Positions 45,452-54,638 of a stretch of 64,000 nt of DNA are shown in pieces. The notes beneath the pieces are model-generated. The model searched no databases. It saw nothing but the letters and a program-made list of their open reading frames with translations, and was not told the DNA's origin. The translations under genes were made by a program, and so were the position numbers. Each line of letters begins with the position of its first letter. The first letter of the stretch is position 1. The stretch lies in the NCBI GenBank assembly GCA_016285075.1, contig JAEEQB010000001.1, positions 122,397-186,396 on the forward strand, read 5' to 3'. The DNA is from Prevotella sp. Its GTDB lineage: Bacteria; Bacteroidota; Bacteroidia; Bacteroidales; Bacteroidaceae.

Positions 45452-46258
45452 TCATACCTGGAATCTGATGTAAGTTCTGTCATCGAAGGAATTATTGCCA
45501 GTCATGAAGGCTTTTGTGGCCTTGAAGCGTCCGATGTTGAGCGGGTCTTCCTGACGCTGGCGTTCGAGAGCTGCCTCCGACTCAGCAAGCGTAGGCAGAA
45601 GGAAAGGATAGCCATCTGAAGCCAATACAATCTCAAAGGGGGCAAATGTGAGGGGAATCTGGCGTACATACTTGAAAGGGATGGGAAACCCGTCGATGAC
45701 CGAGTAGGTGACGTTCTGCTGTTTCATGCATTCTTTCATGGTTGGTATGATGACAGGCCGCGCGGTGTCTTCAATCAGGAGCTGCTGGATGGTGATGCCT
45801 GTGGACAAGAGTCGTCTTACTTCTGCTGCACGCATGTCAGCAAGACGTTGTTCGTCGGGCTTGGGATTGTCGTAAAGCTCTCCGTTGATAAGGCATTGGC
45901 AGTCGCCGATGAGCCACAGCTCACGGCGCAGACGGCTGAAGATAACGGCTGAAGCGGCGAGCCGGTCCTCAGGGTGTACTGCCAAATAGGGCAGGTCACG
46001 CTGACGATATTTGCGGCGTAGGTTGCTGGTGACTTCCTTGCAGAACTGTTGGAGCGAGATGTCCTTTGACGCACGTCGTATGGTACGGGCCACACTGAGC
46101 ATGGCAACTCTGCCGTTGCTGTTGAAAAGACTGTAGCGGCGGGAAGACTTGGATGTTGAACCGTCGATGACGGCTATGAAGTCAGGGGTGACGACGATTC
46201 CGTCCTCGCTTTTTCTGTTGGGGCTTTTGGGAGTCAGGCTTTGTTCTATGATTTGCAT
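45452..46258 (-). CDS. Divergent PP2C-like protein
   Basis: A 268-residue protein. PP2C-type landmarks appear in order: FIAVIDGSTSKSS (metal-binding D-G), LWLIGDCQCLI at the G-D-S/C position, IVLASDGYPFL (S/T-D-G), and DDRTYIRFQV at the end (D-D-x-T). These positions carry the metal ligands in PPM/PP2C phosphatases. Overall similarity is weak, so it could be a phosphatase or a pseudo-phosphatase. Start ATG 46256-46258 overlaps the end of the YgiQ gene by 77 bases, which is unusually long for an operon overlap. Confidence 0.6.
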   Translation of the reverse strand: MQIIEQSLTPKSPNRKSEDGIVVTPDFIAVIDGSTSKSSRRYSLFNSNGRVAMLSVARTIRRASKDISLQQFCKEVTSNLRRKYRQRDLPYLAVHPEDRLAASAVIFSRLRRELWLIGDCQCLINGELYDNPKPDEQRLADMRAAEVRRLLSTGITIQQLLIEDTARPVIIPTMKECMKQQNVTYSVIDGFPIPFKYVRQIPLTFAPFEIVLASDGYPFLLPTLAESEAALERQRQEDPLNIGRFKATKAFMTGNNSFDDRTYIRFQV

Positions 46259-48158
46259 GGGCGGTAGATGGGGGATAAGTGGGTCCGCTGGTGCCCGACC
46301 AGAGTTTTCCGATCAGGTCTGGCCGACCAATACGGCGCAGGCTCTGCTCTATGCCTCGGCGCTCCTCTGGCTTGTACCAGAAGAAGTACTGGTGTTGGGC
46401 AAGTTTCTCGCGGGGGGTCTTGGCTGAGAAGACGGGCTCCAGGGTATAGGGATGGTAGCCGGTGTACCATGTCTCGGTAGAGATGGTCATCGGCGTGGGC
46501 GTGAAGTCCTGCACCTGCTCAAGATGGAAATCCAGCTGTTTGGTGATGACCGCCAACTCGGCCATGTCTTCCTCCTGGCAACCTGGGTGGCTGCTGATGA
46601 AATAAGGTATGATCTGCTGGCGGAGGTCCTCTTCACGATTGATGCGGTCGAAGATGCGCTTGAACTCATAGAACTGCTGGAACGAGGGTTTGCGCATGAG
46701 CTGAAGCACACGGTCGCTGGTATGCTCCGGAGCCACCTTCAGACGTCCGCTGACGTGGCGGCAGATCAGTTCGCGGGTGTATTGCTGTGCAGCCTGATTG
46801 GCTTCCTCGTCCTTGCTGTGGTAGAGCAACAGGTCGTAGCGAACACCACTGCCTATGAAACTCTTCTTGATGCCTGGAAGGGCATCGACAGCATGGTAGA
46901 TGTCAAGCAGACGCTGATGGCTGGTGTCGAGGTTGGGACAGATCTGTGGATGGATGCAACTGGGACGGCGACACTTCTCACAGGCATTGAGGTTGCGTCC
47001 ATGCATTCCGTACATATTGGCAGAAGGACCGCCAAGGTCGGAGAGATAGCCTTTGAAATCAGGCATCTGAATCACCTGCTTCACTTCTTTGATAATGCTT
47101 TCCTTGGAACGGCAGGTGATGAACTTGCCCTGATGGGCAGAGATGGTGCAGAAAGCACAACCGCCAAAACAGCCGCGATGGATGTTTACAGAGAACTTGA
47201 TCATGTCGAAGGCGGGTATCCGCTTGCCCTTGTACTTAGGATGGGGCTGTCGGGTGTAGGGCAGGTCGAAGCTGGCATCGAGCTCCTTGGTCGTCATCGG
47301 AGGGTAGGGCGGATTGATAACCACATAGCGTCCGTCGACTTCCTGTAGCAGACGCTGGGCGTGCATCATGTTTGACTGTTCTTCCACATGTCGGAAGTTC
47401 TCTGCCTGGGCACGTTTGTCGCGAAGACACGTTTCGTGGCTGTGGAGTACGATGTCATGATTGGTAATGCCATCGGGAATATCGGCTTTGGATGATAGAA
47501 GGACGGTTTGGGGTATTCTTCTGAGCGATGGGTGATGTATGAAAAACGAAGAGGCCGTCTCACCACTTTGAGCAGCAAACGAGGCTAGCTGATTGGCAAG
47601 TTCGACGATAGGCTTCTCTCCCATGCCATAGACAATCATATCTGCACCTGAGTCGCAAAGAATGCATTTGCGGAGTTCGTCTTTCCAGTAGTCGTAATGG
47701 GTGACGCGACGAAGGGAGGCTTCGATGCCTCCCAGCACCACAGGTACTTCAGGGTAGAGTTGCTTGAGGATCTTTGTGTAGACTATCGTTGGATATTCCG
47801 GCCTGAGATCGTGTCGGCCGTCAGGACTATATGCATCTTCTGAGCGCAGACGCCTTGCTGCTGTATACTTGTTCACCATTGAGTCCATACAGCCAGGAGA
47901 GATGCCGAAGAAGAGACGAGGGCGCCCCAGTTTCCTGAAGTCACGATAGTCACCGTGCCAGTCGGGTTGAGGGACGATGGCTACACGGTAACCAGCTGCC
48001 TCGAGCGTACGCCCTATCACTGCTGCACCAAACGATGGATGGTCTACATAGGCATCACCCGAGAACAAGATGATGTCCACATAATCCCATCCTCGCAGCT
48101 CAAGCTCTTTCTTGGTGGTCGGCAGGAAGTCTGTCAGTCTGTAATGATCAATTGCCAA
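46182..48158 (-). CDS. YgiQ family radical SAM protein
   Basis: About 658 residues. The YgiQ N-terminal domain starts LTDFLPTTKKELELRGWDYV and includes ILFSGDAYVDHPSFGAAVIG. The radical SAM cluster motif is IHRGCFGGCAFCTISAHQGK (CxxxCxxC type). The C-terminal part (FTPTPMTISTETWYTGYHPY) is typical, followed by a basic Lys/Arg-rich tail. Natural substrate unknown. I chose the TTG at 48156-48158 because the ATG at 48216-48218 would overlap the upstream gene and add non-family residues; the true start is uncertain. Confidence 0.88.
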   Translation of the reverse strand: MAIDHYRLTDFLPTTKKELELRGWDYVDIILFSGDAYVDHPSFGAAVIGRTLEAAGYRVAIVPQPDWHGDYRDFRKLGRPRLFFGISPGCMDSMVNKYTAARRLRSEDAYSPDGRHDLRPEYPTIVYTKILKQLYPEVPVVLGGIEASLRRVTHYDYWKDELRKCILCDSGADMIVYGMGEKPIVELANQLASFAAQSGETASSFFIHHPSLRRIPQTVLLSSKADIPDGITNHDIVLHSHETCLRDKRAQAENFRHVEEQSNMMHAQRLLQEVDGRYVVINPPYPPMTTKELDASFDLPYTRQPHPKYKGKRIPAFDMIKFSVNIHRGCFGGCAFCTISAHQGKFITCRSKESIIKEVKQVIQMPDFKGYLSDLGGPSANMYGMHGRNLNACEKCRRPSCIHPQICPNLDTSHQRLLDIYHAVDALPGIKKSFIGSGVRYDLLLYHSKDEEANQAAQQYTRELICRHVSGRLKVAPEHTSDRVLQLMRKPSFQQFYEFKRIFDRINREEDLRQQIIPYFISSHPGCQEEDMAELAVITKQLDFHLEQVQDFTPTPMTISTETWYTGYHPYTLEPVFSAKTPREKLAQHQYFFWYKPEERRGIEQSLRRIGRPDLIGKLWSGTSGPTYPPSTAHANHRTKPDSQKPQQKKRGRNRRHP

Positions 48159-48168
48159 TGATGAATTG

Positions 48169-48516
48169 TCAGTTAAATGGAGTCCCCTGAAGTGATTGGA
48201 GATCCATGCCAAGGTCATTGTTGGCACGATTCTTCCAGTTGATATAAAGCAGAACGAGCTGTTGCAAACCAAAGGCTTTCATATTGGGATGGTAGATCAC
48301 ATCAAGGCAGAGATCGAGCAACCGCTTGTCCTTGCCAGCATCTGACTCAAGCATGGAGCGGATGTTAAGCTTTAACTTGTTAAGAACTTCTTCGTCAACG
48401 TAGCCGTTGGAGTCGATGAGGTCACGGAACAACTGATAGTCCTCGATGGTCTGGAGGTGTTCATCACTGATATCAATGCTTCTAGTACCAGAGGAGTTGG
48501 TTTGGATTTTGGACAT
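48169..48516 (-). CDS. Small conserved-looking protein of unknown function
   Basis: A 115-residue, mostly helical, soluble protein without signal peptide (SDEHLQTIEDYQLFRDLIDS, later LLDLCLDVIYHPNMKAFGLQ). I do not recognise a family. It lies between the acyltransferase fusion gene and ygiQ with short gaps, so it is likely co-transcribed. Coding-like composition and position within a compact gene set support it as real. Confidence 0.65.
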   Translation of the reverse strand: MSKIQTNSSGTRSIDISDEHLQTIEDYQLFRDLIDSNGYVDEEVLNKLKLNIRSMLESDAGKDKRLLDLCLDVIYHPNMKAFGLQQLVLLYINWKNRANNDLGMDLQSLQGTPFN

Positions 48517-48534
48517 AGTTATATAAGATTCAGA

Positions 48535-51500
48535 TTATTTGATTAAGAATTGAAGTATTCCTGCCATGATGGAATTGCGCACGGTTCTTTCCTTGATGCA
48601 CTCGAAGGGAAATCCCATGGTAACAGCACGATAGTCACGTCCCTGATAGGCCACGGCAGCCCCGTAATTGTCGGCGTATGCCATCAGCGGGAAGGCTGTT
48701 CCTTCGGTGGGCTGCAGAATGTCGGGATGAGTGGCTGCATAGTGCTGCTCGTTCAAGTTACGATAGAAGTCGAAGCGGGTGTTCATACCATTGATGGTCT
48801 CAGATACAGCAGGGTCTTTCCCGCCATAGCTGCATTTCAGCACATCGGCAAGGAAGGCGCGTTCCCCTTCGGCCAGCATGTCACTGCCTACATAAGCACC
48901 ACTGACAAACAGTGAGCCCCCTTGAAGTGTGTATCGCCTGAGCTGCTGCTGGAGTGCAGGAGAGAAGGATTTGTAAGCCACGAGACTATGACCATCGTTA
49001 CGTTCCAGTCCCAGGATGAGGTCAATGGCTGAATAGGACTCCAGTTTCATGCGTCCTTGTTCCAGCACGTCAGCCGAACAGCTGACAATGCTGTAGTCCG
49101 TTGATGCGGCAATGGCTTCTGCATGTGTCTTGATATAGTTGAACTCATTACCGGCAATGAACATACCTGCGAGTTCTGTCGTTCCGTATCCCAGTCCGGT
49201 CTCGTCCTCAAGACCTATACGCGAACGGTTGAATACCAACTGGCGACCTGTAAATCCTGCAGTGCGCCCGTAGGTGACGCCAGGGTCTGCATCAAGGTCA
49301 AAGCCCTGCAAGGAGTCGTTTTTGATGATGGCCGGTGAAGAAAGGCGGTGGAAACCGTTTACTATAAGTACGGTCCCTGAAGCCTGGGGTATGTATCGGG
49401 CTGACACGACTTCTGTCGGGAAACTGCGTCCACCCTTGTTGATGGCTGCTACGCGGAACGAATAGAGCTCGCCTGGTTCTAGCTTCTTGGAGAGGGAAGT
49501 GTGGCGAACGGCGGTTCCGTTGTCAAAGTCGCCGTGTCCTGTAGCCGTATAGACAATATAGCTTGTGGCTTCTGCACTCGGTTCCTGCGGATCATCTACA
49601 GGAGTCCATGTGAGTTTTATTTCACCTTTCTTGTTAACGAATTCCACTTTCAGATTTGTGGGAGCGAGCGGGGCTACCGCGAAGTTGTCGCCATGTTGAC
49701 GATTGATGTAGCGCAACAATGTCTTATAAATGGAACGTGCCAGGGTGAATCTGAAATTGGGATCTTGACCGTAGCGCATGTCTGGGAAACTCTGGTGGGA
49801 AAGGGTTTCTATGATGGCACTGGGAATCTCTGGGTTGCGAGTCTCGGAGTAGTTGCGGTCGTAGACGGTACGAGTGACCCAGCTTCCATATTTGGCGCAC
49901 AGGTCCTGATAGGTGTTGCTCAGCAGGTCATCAGCCAATTGGCGTGATGCCTTTCTAGACTTACCTGTAGGAAACGCGCTTTTACCGTTGTTGTCAGTGG
50001 TGCAGATGGTAAGTGTACCAAATACTGACTCGCCGTTGGGGGCATATCCGGCGTCGCTGTGAACGGCCAACGACAGTTCCAAAGGCACACGAAGTCCCTC
50101 TTCCTCAGGCAGGTAGCAGGAGCCCCCTGCCACGTAGTTCGTTGACTTCGGACGGGTATTGATGTCGTCCTTATAGTCATCCTGACGGACATAGACATGA
50201 TAGGGCATTCCCATCCATTGGGTGGAATAGCGTGCTCCTTCCAGACAGCGAGGTAAGCCGCTGACAGTGCCTCCCCGCTCAATATTACCCATGCCTCCTC
50301 CAAAACGAACAGCATCAGCAGTGACCACATGGCCTCCTCCGTGGCTGCTTTGGTTGGTCAGCGTGACACGGTTGAACTGGTTACAACCCTTATCGAAATC
50401 AAAAGTGCCAAGATAGACCCATGTGCTGCCACCCATCTGCTGATTCACATGGAATTCCGTTTTCTCACCCTTGTGCCATACGGTGTAGTGGGCATCATCA
50501 ATGCTCTTGTCCATTGTCTGATAGCTGACATAGACAGCATAGCGTCCTTCTTCTGGCAGGTCAGGCTGATAGCTGATCTGACTGTATTTAGACTTGCTGC
50601 CCGTGGTCTTTGCCTGACGGGCAGTACCTGCTAGGAAAGGGTTCTCGCCATCCTGGTAGTTGCCATGGTGAAAGGCAAAGCCGGGTCTGTCTGTGGTGGT
50701 CCACGGCTGTTTGAACCCTGTCTCTATATAACTGATGAGCCGGGTGTGGTCATCATTGTCAACGATTACTTCGTGCCGTTGCCAGTCTCGTTCACGGGGA
50801 GTGAAGACATTGGCGCCAGCATTCTCTAACATGGGAATGAGGTAAGGCACGACAATCGTTTGGGTATACAAGTCCTCGTTGGTGCAGAAGAGGGTGGGGC
50901 GCTGCCATCGCCATTGGGAACGGTCTGTGTCGTAATAGCGTCCGTGGCTGGCCCATAGCGACAGGTGCCTGCCTTCAAGACCTCGTGTTACTTTGTAGGG
51001 CTGTGAGACATTCTTCACCCAAGGCTCTCCCTTGTAGTCCTGGGCGGAGGCAGGACATATTATTAATAAGGTAAGGAGAAGGCCCAGAAGGACGTTGCCA
51101 ATGGTGAAGTTCTCAGGTTTCTTTCCCTTGAAATCCTTGAAGTAGAGCTTGATCTCTTTCATCTGACTTTCCAAGTCGCCATTGGGAACGATGGTTTTTG
51201 TACACTGTATAAGCCGCCGTTCATAGTCGGCACCATAGAGCAGAATAGGCATGTTGGCTTTGAGGGCAATAAAGTAAAAGCCCTTTTTCCATTCCTCTGT
51301 ACGCGAACGTGTGCCTTCCGGAGTGATGCAGAGGTGGAATTGTTCTGCCTGGCGTGCTGTCTCTGCCATGGAATCCGTCATGCTTGTCTTCTTCTGACGG
51401 TAGACAGGTATACCCCCCATCTTCCTGAAGATAGGGCCTAATGGCCAGAAGAACCATTCTTTCTTCATAAGGAAATTGCTCTTCATCCCTTTGGCATGGA

Positions 51501-51642
51501 TGTAGAGCTGCCCAAGGAGCAAATCCCAATTGCTGGTATGAGGCGCCAGGCAGATGATGTATTTGTCGGGATGCTCTTGAGTGACGACCTCCGACCATCC
51601 CAGTTTTTTGAACAAAAGCCAGCTACAAAATTTCTGCCACAT
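48535..51642 (-). CDS. PlsC-like acyltransferase fused in frame to an exported amidase/golvesin/FN3 protein
   Basis: A 1035-residue fusion. Residues 1-175 are a PlsC-type acyltransferase with the HX4D motif at APHTSNWD (H35-D40) and TPEGTRSR (108-111 PEGT). Residues 181-200 (IGNVLLGLLLTLLIICPASA) are a signal peptide followed by Q. The rest is an exported protein: amidase-like LSLAVHSDAGYAPNG, a golvesin-type beta-sandwich (RYAVYVSYQTMDKSIDDAHY) and an FN3-like domain, as in Bacteroidales xanthan-lyase-type proteins. There is no stop or frameshift at the junction and no ATG in the signal peptide. Either signal peptidase separates two proteins or a tethered fusion exists. Sequencing error at the join is the alternative. 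Confidence 0.85.
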   Translation of the reverse strand: MWQKFCSWLLFKKLGWSEVVTQEHPDKYIICLAPHTSNWDLLLGQLYIHAKGMKSNFLMKKEWFFWPLGPIFRKMGGIPVYRQKKTSMTDSMAETARQAEQFHLCITPEGTRSRTEEWKKGFYFIALKANMPILLYGADYERRLIQCTKTIVPNGDLESQMKEIKLYFKDFKGKKPENFTIGNVLLGLLLTLLIICPASAQDYKGEPWVKNVSQPYKVTRGLEGRHLSLWASHGRYYDTDRSQWRWQRPTLFCTNEDLYTQTIVVPYLIPMLENAGANVFTPRERDWQRHEVIVDNDDHTRLISYIETGFKQPWTTTDRPGFAFHHGNYQDGENPFLAGTARQAKTTGSKSKYSQISYQPDLPEEGRYAVYVSYQTMDKSIDDAHYTVWHKGEKTEFHVNQQMGGSTWVYLGTFDFDKGCNQFNRVTLTNQSSHGGGHVVTADAVRFGGGMGNIERGGTVSGLPRCLEGARYSTQWMGMPYHVYVRQDDYKDDINTRPKSTNYVAGGSCYLPEEEGLRVPLELSLAVHSDAGYAPNGESVFGTLTICTTDNNGKSAFPTGKSRKASRQLADDLLSNTYQDLCAKYGSWVTRTVYDRNYSETRNPEIPSAIIETLSHQSFPDMRYGQDPNFRFTLARSIYKTLLRYINRQHGDNFAVAPLAPTNLKVEFVNKKGEIKLTWTPVDDPQEPSAEATSYIVYTATGHGDFDNGTAVRHTSLSKKLEPGELYSFRVAAINKGGRSFPTEVVSARYIPQASGTVLIVNGFHRLSSPAIIKNDSLQGFDLDADPGVTYGRTAGFTGRQLVFNRSRIGLEDETGLGYGTTELAGMFIAGNEFNYIKTHAEAIAASTDYSIVSCSADVLEQGRMKLESYSAIDLILGLERNDGHSLVAYKSFSPALQQQLRRYTLQGGSLFVSGAYVGSDMLAEGERAFLADVLKCSYGGKDPAVSETINGMNTRFDFYRNLNEQHYAATHPDILQPTEGTAFPLMAYADNYGAAVAYQGRDYRAVTMGFPFECIKERTVRNSIMAGILQFLIK

Positions 51643-51911
51643 TACAGATTGTTGATTTGGTTGACAATACCCTCTACCTCAGCACTGAACTTCTCGCGCA
51701 GATCCTTATAATAAAGGTTGGCTTTCATTCCTGGTTCAGGATGACCTACCCGGCAGATGTAGTTGTTTTGCATCTTGATGATGCTGAAGAGCAGTGCATC
51801 GTGATTGTCTTTGTCGTGACTTGGGCCGTAGAGTGAGACAGCCACACATTCTGCGAATAGCTCATCGCAGATGAGGTTAATACTCCTTTTCAGTGTTCTC
51901 TTGTTTGCCAT
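51642..51911 (-). CDS. Small protein of unknown function
   Basis: An 89-residue protein (MANKRTLKRSINLICDELFA, then ECVAVSLYGPSHDKDNHDAL) with a helical pattern and no signal peptide. Its stop overlaps the start of the fusion gene (TAATG), suggesting translational coupling. I think it is a conserved Bacteroidales hypothetical, but cannot name the family. Confidence 0.7.
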   Translation of the reverse strand: MANKRTLKRSINLICDELFAECVAVSLYGPSHDKDNHDALLFSIIKMQNNYICRVGHPEPGMKANLYYKDLREKFSAEVEGIVNQINNL

Positions 51912-52035
51912 AGGAAATGTCTTGTTTGCTAATTACAGATAGCAAAGTTACATAAAAAAAACGACATGTGGTTGACTTTCATCACAAAAAAATATTAAAA
52001 AGCATTATTTCTTTCCGTTTCTCGTAAAAAATAAG

Positions 52036-52043
52036 TATTTTTG
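52036..52043 (+). promoter_or_regulatory. -7 box of the pfp gene
   Basis: TATTTTTG, 44 bases upstream of ATG 52088. Confidence 0.55.
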
Positions 52044-52087
52044 CATTCCAAAAAATCATTTTGAACTAAAAAATAGCAAAAAGAATT

Positions 52088-53725
52088 ATGGAAAAGAGTG
52101 CATTGCAGATTGCAAGAGCTGCCTATCAGCCCAAGTTGCCGAAGGCATTGCAGGGTGCAGTAAAAGTGAAGGAAGGTGAGCCTACTCAGAGCGTAGCCGA
52201 CCAGGAAGAAATCAAGAAGTTGTTCCCCAACACTTATGGAATGCCCATCGTGGAGTTCGTACCGGCAGAAACTGCCAATACGACGAAGATGAATGTGGGT
52301 ATTATCCTCTCAGGTGGTCAGGCACCTGGCGGTCACAATGTTATCACAGGTCTCTTCGACCAGATTAAGAAACTGAATCCCGAGAACCGTCTTTTTGGCT
52401 TCATCCTTGGCCCTGGCGGTCTGGTGGATCATAACTATATGGAACTGACTGAGGATATCATCAACGAATATCGCAATACCGGCGGCTTTGATATGATTGG
52501 TTCTGGCCGTACAAAGCTGGAGAAGGTGGATCAGTTTGAGAAGGGCCTGGAGATCATCCGCGAACTGGATATCAAGGCCATTGTCATCATTGGTGGCGAC
52601 GATTCCAATACAAATGCCTGTGTGCTGGCTGAATACTATGCTGCCAAGAACTATGGCGTGCAGGTCATTGGCTGCCCGAAAACCATTGACGGTGATCTGA
52701 AGAACTCACAGATTGAGACCAGTTTCGGTTTTGACACTGCCTGCAAGACCTATTCTGAACTGATTGGTAACATCGAGCGCGACTGTAACTCATCGCGTAA
52801 ATACTGGCACTTCATCAAGGTGATGGGCCGTTCAGCTTCTCACATTGCTCTGGAGTGTGCCCTGCAGACCCAGCCTAACATCTGTCTGGTCTCTGAGGAG
52901 ATCGAGGCAAAGGCAATGAGTCTTGATGATATCGTTGACTACATTGCTAACGCTGTGTGCGTCCGCGCAGCCGATGGCAACAACTATGGTTCCGTCATTA
53001 TTCCTGAGGGTGTCATTGAGTTTATCCCTGCTATCAAGAAACTCATTGCCCAGCTCAACGACGTGCTTGCAATGCCTACAGCCAAGGACCTGGCTCGTTC
53101 GGAGCAGATTGATTTCGTGAAGAGTCATCTGACAGACGAGAACCTTGCTGTGTTCAATTCTCTGCCTACTGGTGTGGCAAGACAGCTCGCTCTTGACCGC
53201 GATCCTCATGGTAACGTACAGGTGTCGCTCATCGAGACTGAGAAATTGCTGTCCACAATGGTAGCTCAGAAACTGGAGAAGATGAAGAAAGAAGGTAAGT
53301 ATGTGGGCAAGTTCTCTGCCCTGCATCATTTCTTTGGATATGAAGGACGTTGTGCTGCTCCTTCAAACTTCGATGCTGACTATTGCTATGCGCTCGGCAC
53401 GAGTGCCGCTCAGCTCATTGCCAATGGCAAGACGGGCTATATGGCTATTGTGAAGAATACAACAGCTCCTGCCGATCAGTGGGTTGCTGGAGGTGTGCCC
53501 ATCACGATGATGATGAACATGGAACGTCGTAATGGTGAGATGAAACCTGTGATCCGCAAGGCACTCGTGGAACTCGATGGCGCTCCTTTCAAAGCCTTTG
53601 CTGCTCAGCGTGATCGTTGGGCTCGTGAGACAGCATACATCTATCCTGGTCCCATTCAGTATTGGGGACCCACGGAAGTATGTGACCTGCCAACGAAGAC
53701 GCTCGCTTTGGAACAAGCAAAATAA
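52088..53725 (+). CDS. pfp: Diphosphate--fructose-6-phosphate 1-phosphotransferase
   Basis: A 545-residue PPi-dependent phosphofructokinase of the long plant-like type. [13 protein letters not shown] (GGDD rather than the GGDG of ATP enzymes) and [20 protein letters not shown] (Lys at the specificity position) point to PPi use. [20 protein letters not shown] is the F6P-binding region. It replaces or complements ATP-PFK in glycolysis. The stop is followed immediately by the ATG of the GH25 gene. Confidence 0.96.
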   Translation: MEKSALQIARAAYQPKLPKALQGAVKVKEGEPTQSVADQEEIKKLFPNTYGMPIVEFVPAETANTTKMNVGIILSGGQAPGGHNVITGLFDQIKKLNPENRLFGFILGPGGLVDHNYMELTEDIINEYRNTGGFDMIGSGRTKLEKVDQFEKGLEIIRELDIKAIVIIGGDDSNTNACVLAEYYAAKNYGVQVIGCPKTIDGDLKNSQIETSFGFDTACKTYSELIGNIERDCNSSRKYWHFIKVMGRSASHIALECALQTQPNICLVSEEIEAKAMSLDDIVDYIANAVCVRAADGNNYGSVIIPEGVIEFIPAIKKLIAQLNDVLAMPTAKDLARSEQIDFVKSHLTDENLAVFNSLPTGVARQLALDRDPHGNVQVSLIETEKLLSTMVAQKLEKMKKEGKYVGKFSALHHFFGYEGRCAAPSNFDADYCYALGTSAAQLIANGKTGYMAIVKNTTAPADQWVAGGVPITMMMNMERRNGEMKPVIRKALVELDGAPFKAFAAQRDRWARETAYIYPGPIQYWGPTEVCDLPTKTLALEQAK

Positions 53726-54625
53726 ATGTCAAAGAAGAAACGTGTAGTAAGCCGTAAAGGCATAGGCTCTACAAGAACGTATCACGGCCCTGGGCGCAAG
53801 AAGCGTCCCAGTGTTGTGATACGTTTGCTTCAGAAAGTTCCTTCCTGGGGATGGTGGATAGGTGGAGCCGCCATTGTGGCTGGATATGTCTGGTTCTTCT
53901 ATTATTTCTTTGTCTCACCATTCGGATTCCGATGGCGTGCCCTTTATGGTGACATCAGCTATCCCGAAGGTTATGAGATCCATGGTATAGATGTTTCCCA
54001 TCATCAGGGACGTATTGACTGGGAGGAATTGAAGGATAACGGTATGATCAACAAGTGCCCTATCCGCTTTGTCATGATCAAGGCCACAGAAGGGGCTACG
54101 CAGATTGACGAGAACTTCGAGGACAACTTTTATCAGGCAAGAGAAAATGGCTTTACCAGAGGGGCTTATCACTTCTATAGCGTACATTCTACAGCCCGTC
54201 AGCAGGCAGAGTTCTTCTTGCGTCAGGTGAAGTTGGAAAACGGTGACCTTCCTCCTGTACTCGATGTCGAGCACAAACCCAAGGAACAAACGGATGTGCA
54301 GTTCCAGAATAGCGTGAAGGAATGGCTCGACATCGTGGAAAACCATTACAAGGTGAAACCCATCATTTATACCTATTATAAATTCAAGATGAAGTACCTG
54401 AACGACTCCATCTTCGACCCGTATCCTTACTGGATTGCCCATTACTATGTGGATTCAGTAGAGTATAAAGGACGCTGGAAGTTCTGGCAGCATACGGATG
54501 TTGGTCGTCTGCCTGGCATCAAGGGCAATGTAGACTTGAACATTTACAATGGCTCTTTCTATGATTTACGTCAGATGACTATCGGAAGTCGTGAGACTAT
54601 TGGCGAAAAAGCGTATAGTGATTGA
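53726..54625 (+). CDS. GH25 (Chalaropsis-type) lysozyme, membrane-anchored
   Basis: A 299-residue protein: a basic N-terminus (to residue 35), one transmembrane helix (about 41-63), and a GH25 domain from about 87. GIDVSHHQGRIDWEELKDNG holds the first catalytic-site Asp, PVLDVEHK the DxE pair. Predicted to cut peptidoglycan N-acetylmuramic-acid bonds at the outer face of the inner membrane; related to cell wall remodelling. It follows pfp without any gap. Confidence 0.92.
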   Translation: MSKKKRVVSRKGIGSTRTYHGPGRKKRPSVVIRLLQKVPSWGWWIGGAAIVAGYVWFFYYFFVSPFGFRWRALYGDISYPEGYEIHGIDVSHHQGRIDWEELKDNGMINKCPIRFVMIKATEGATQIDENFEDNFYQARENGFTRGAYHFYSVHSTARQQAEFFLRQVKLENGDLPPVLDVEHKPKEQTDVQFQNSVKEWLDIVENHYKVKPIIYTYYKFKMKYLNDSIFDPYPYWIAHYYVDSVEYKGRWKFWQHTDVGRLPGIKGNVDLNIYNGSFYDLRQMTIGSRETIGEKAYSD

Positions 54626-54638
54626 GAATCAGAAAGGA

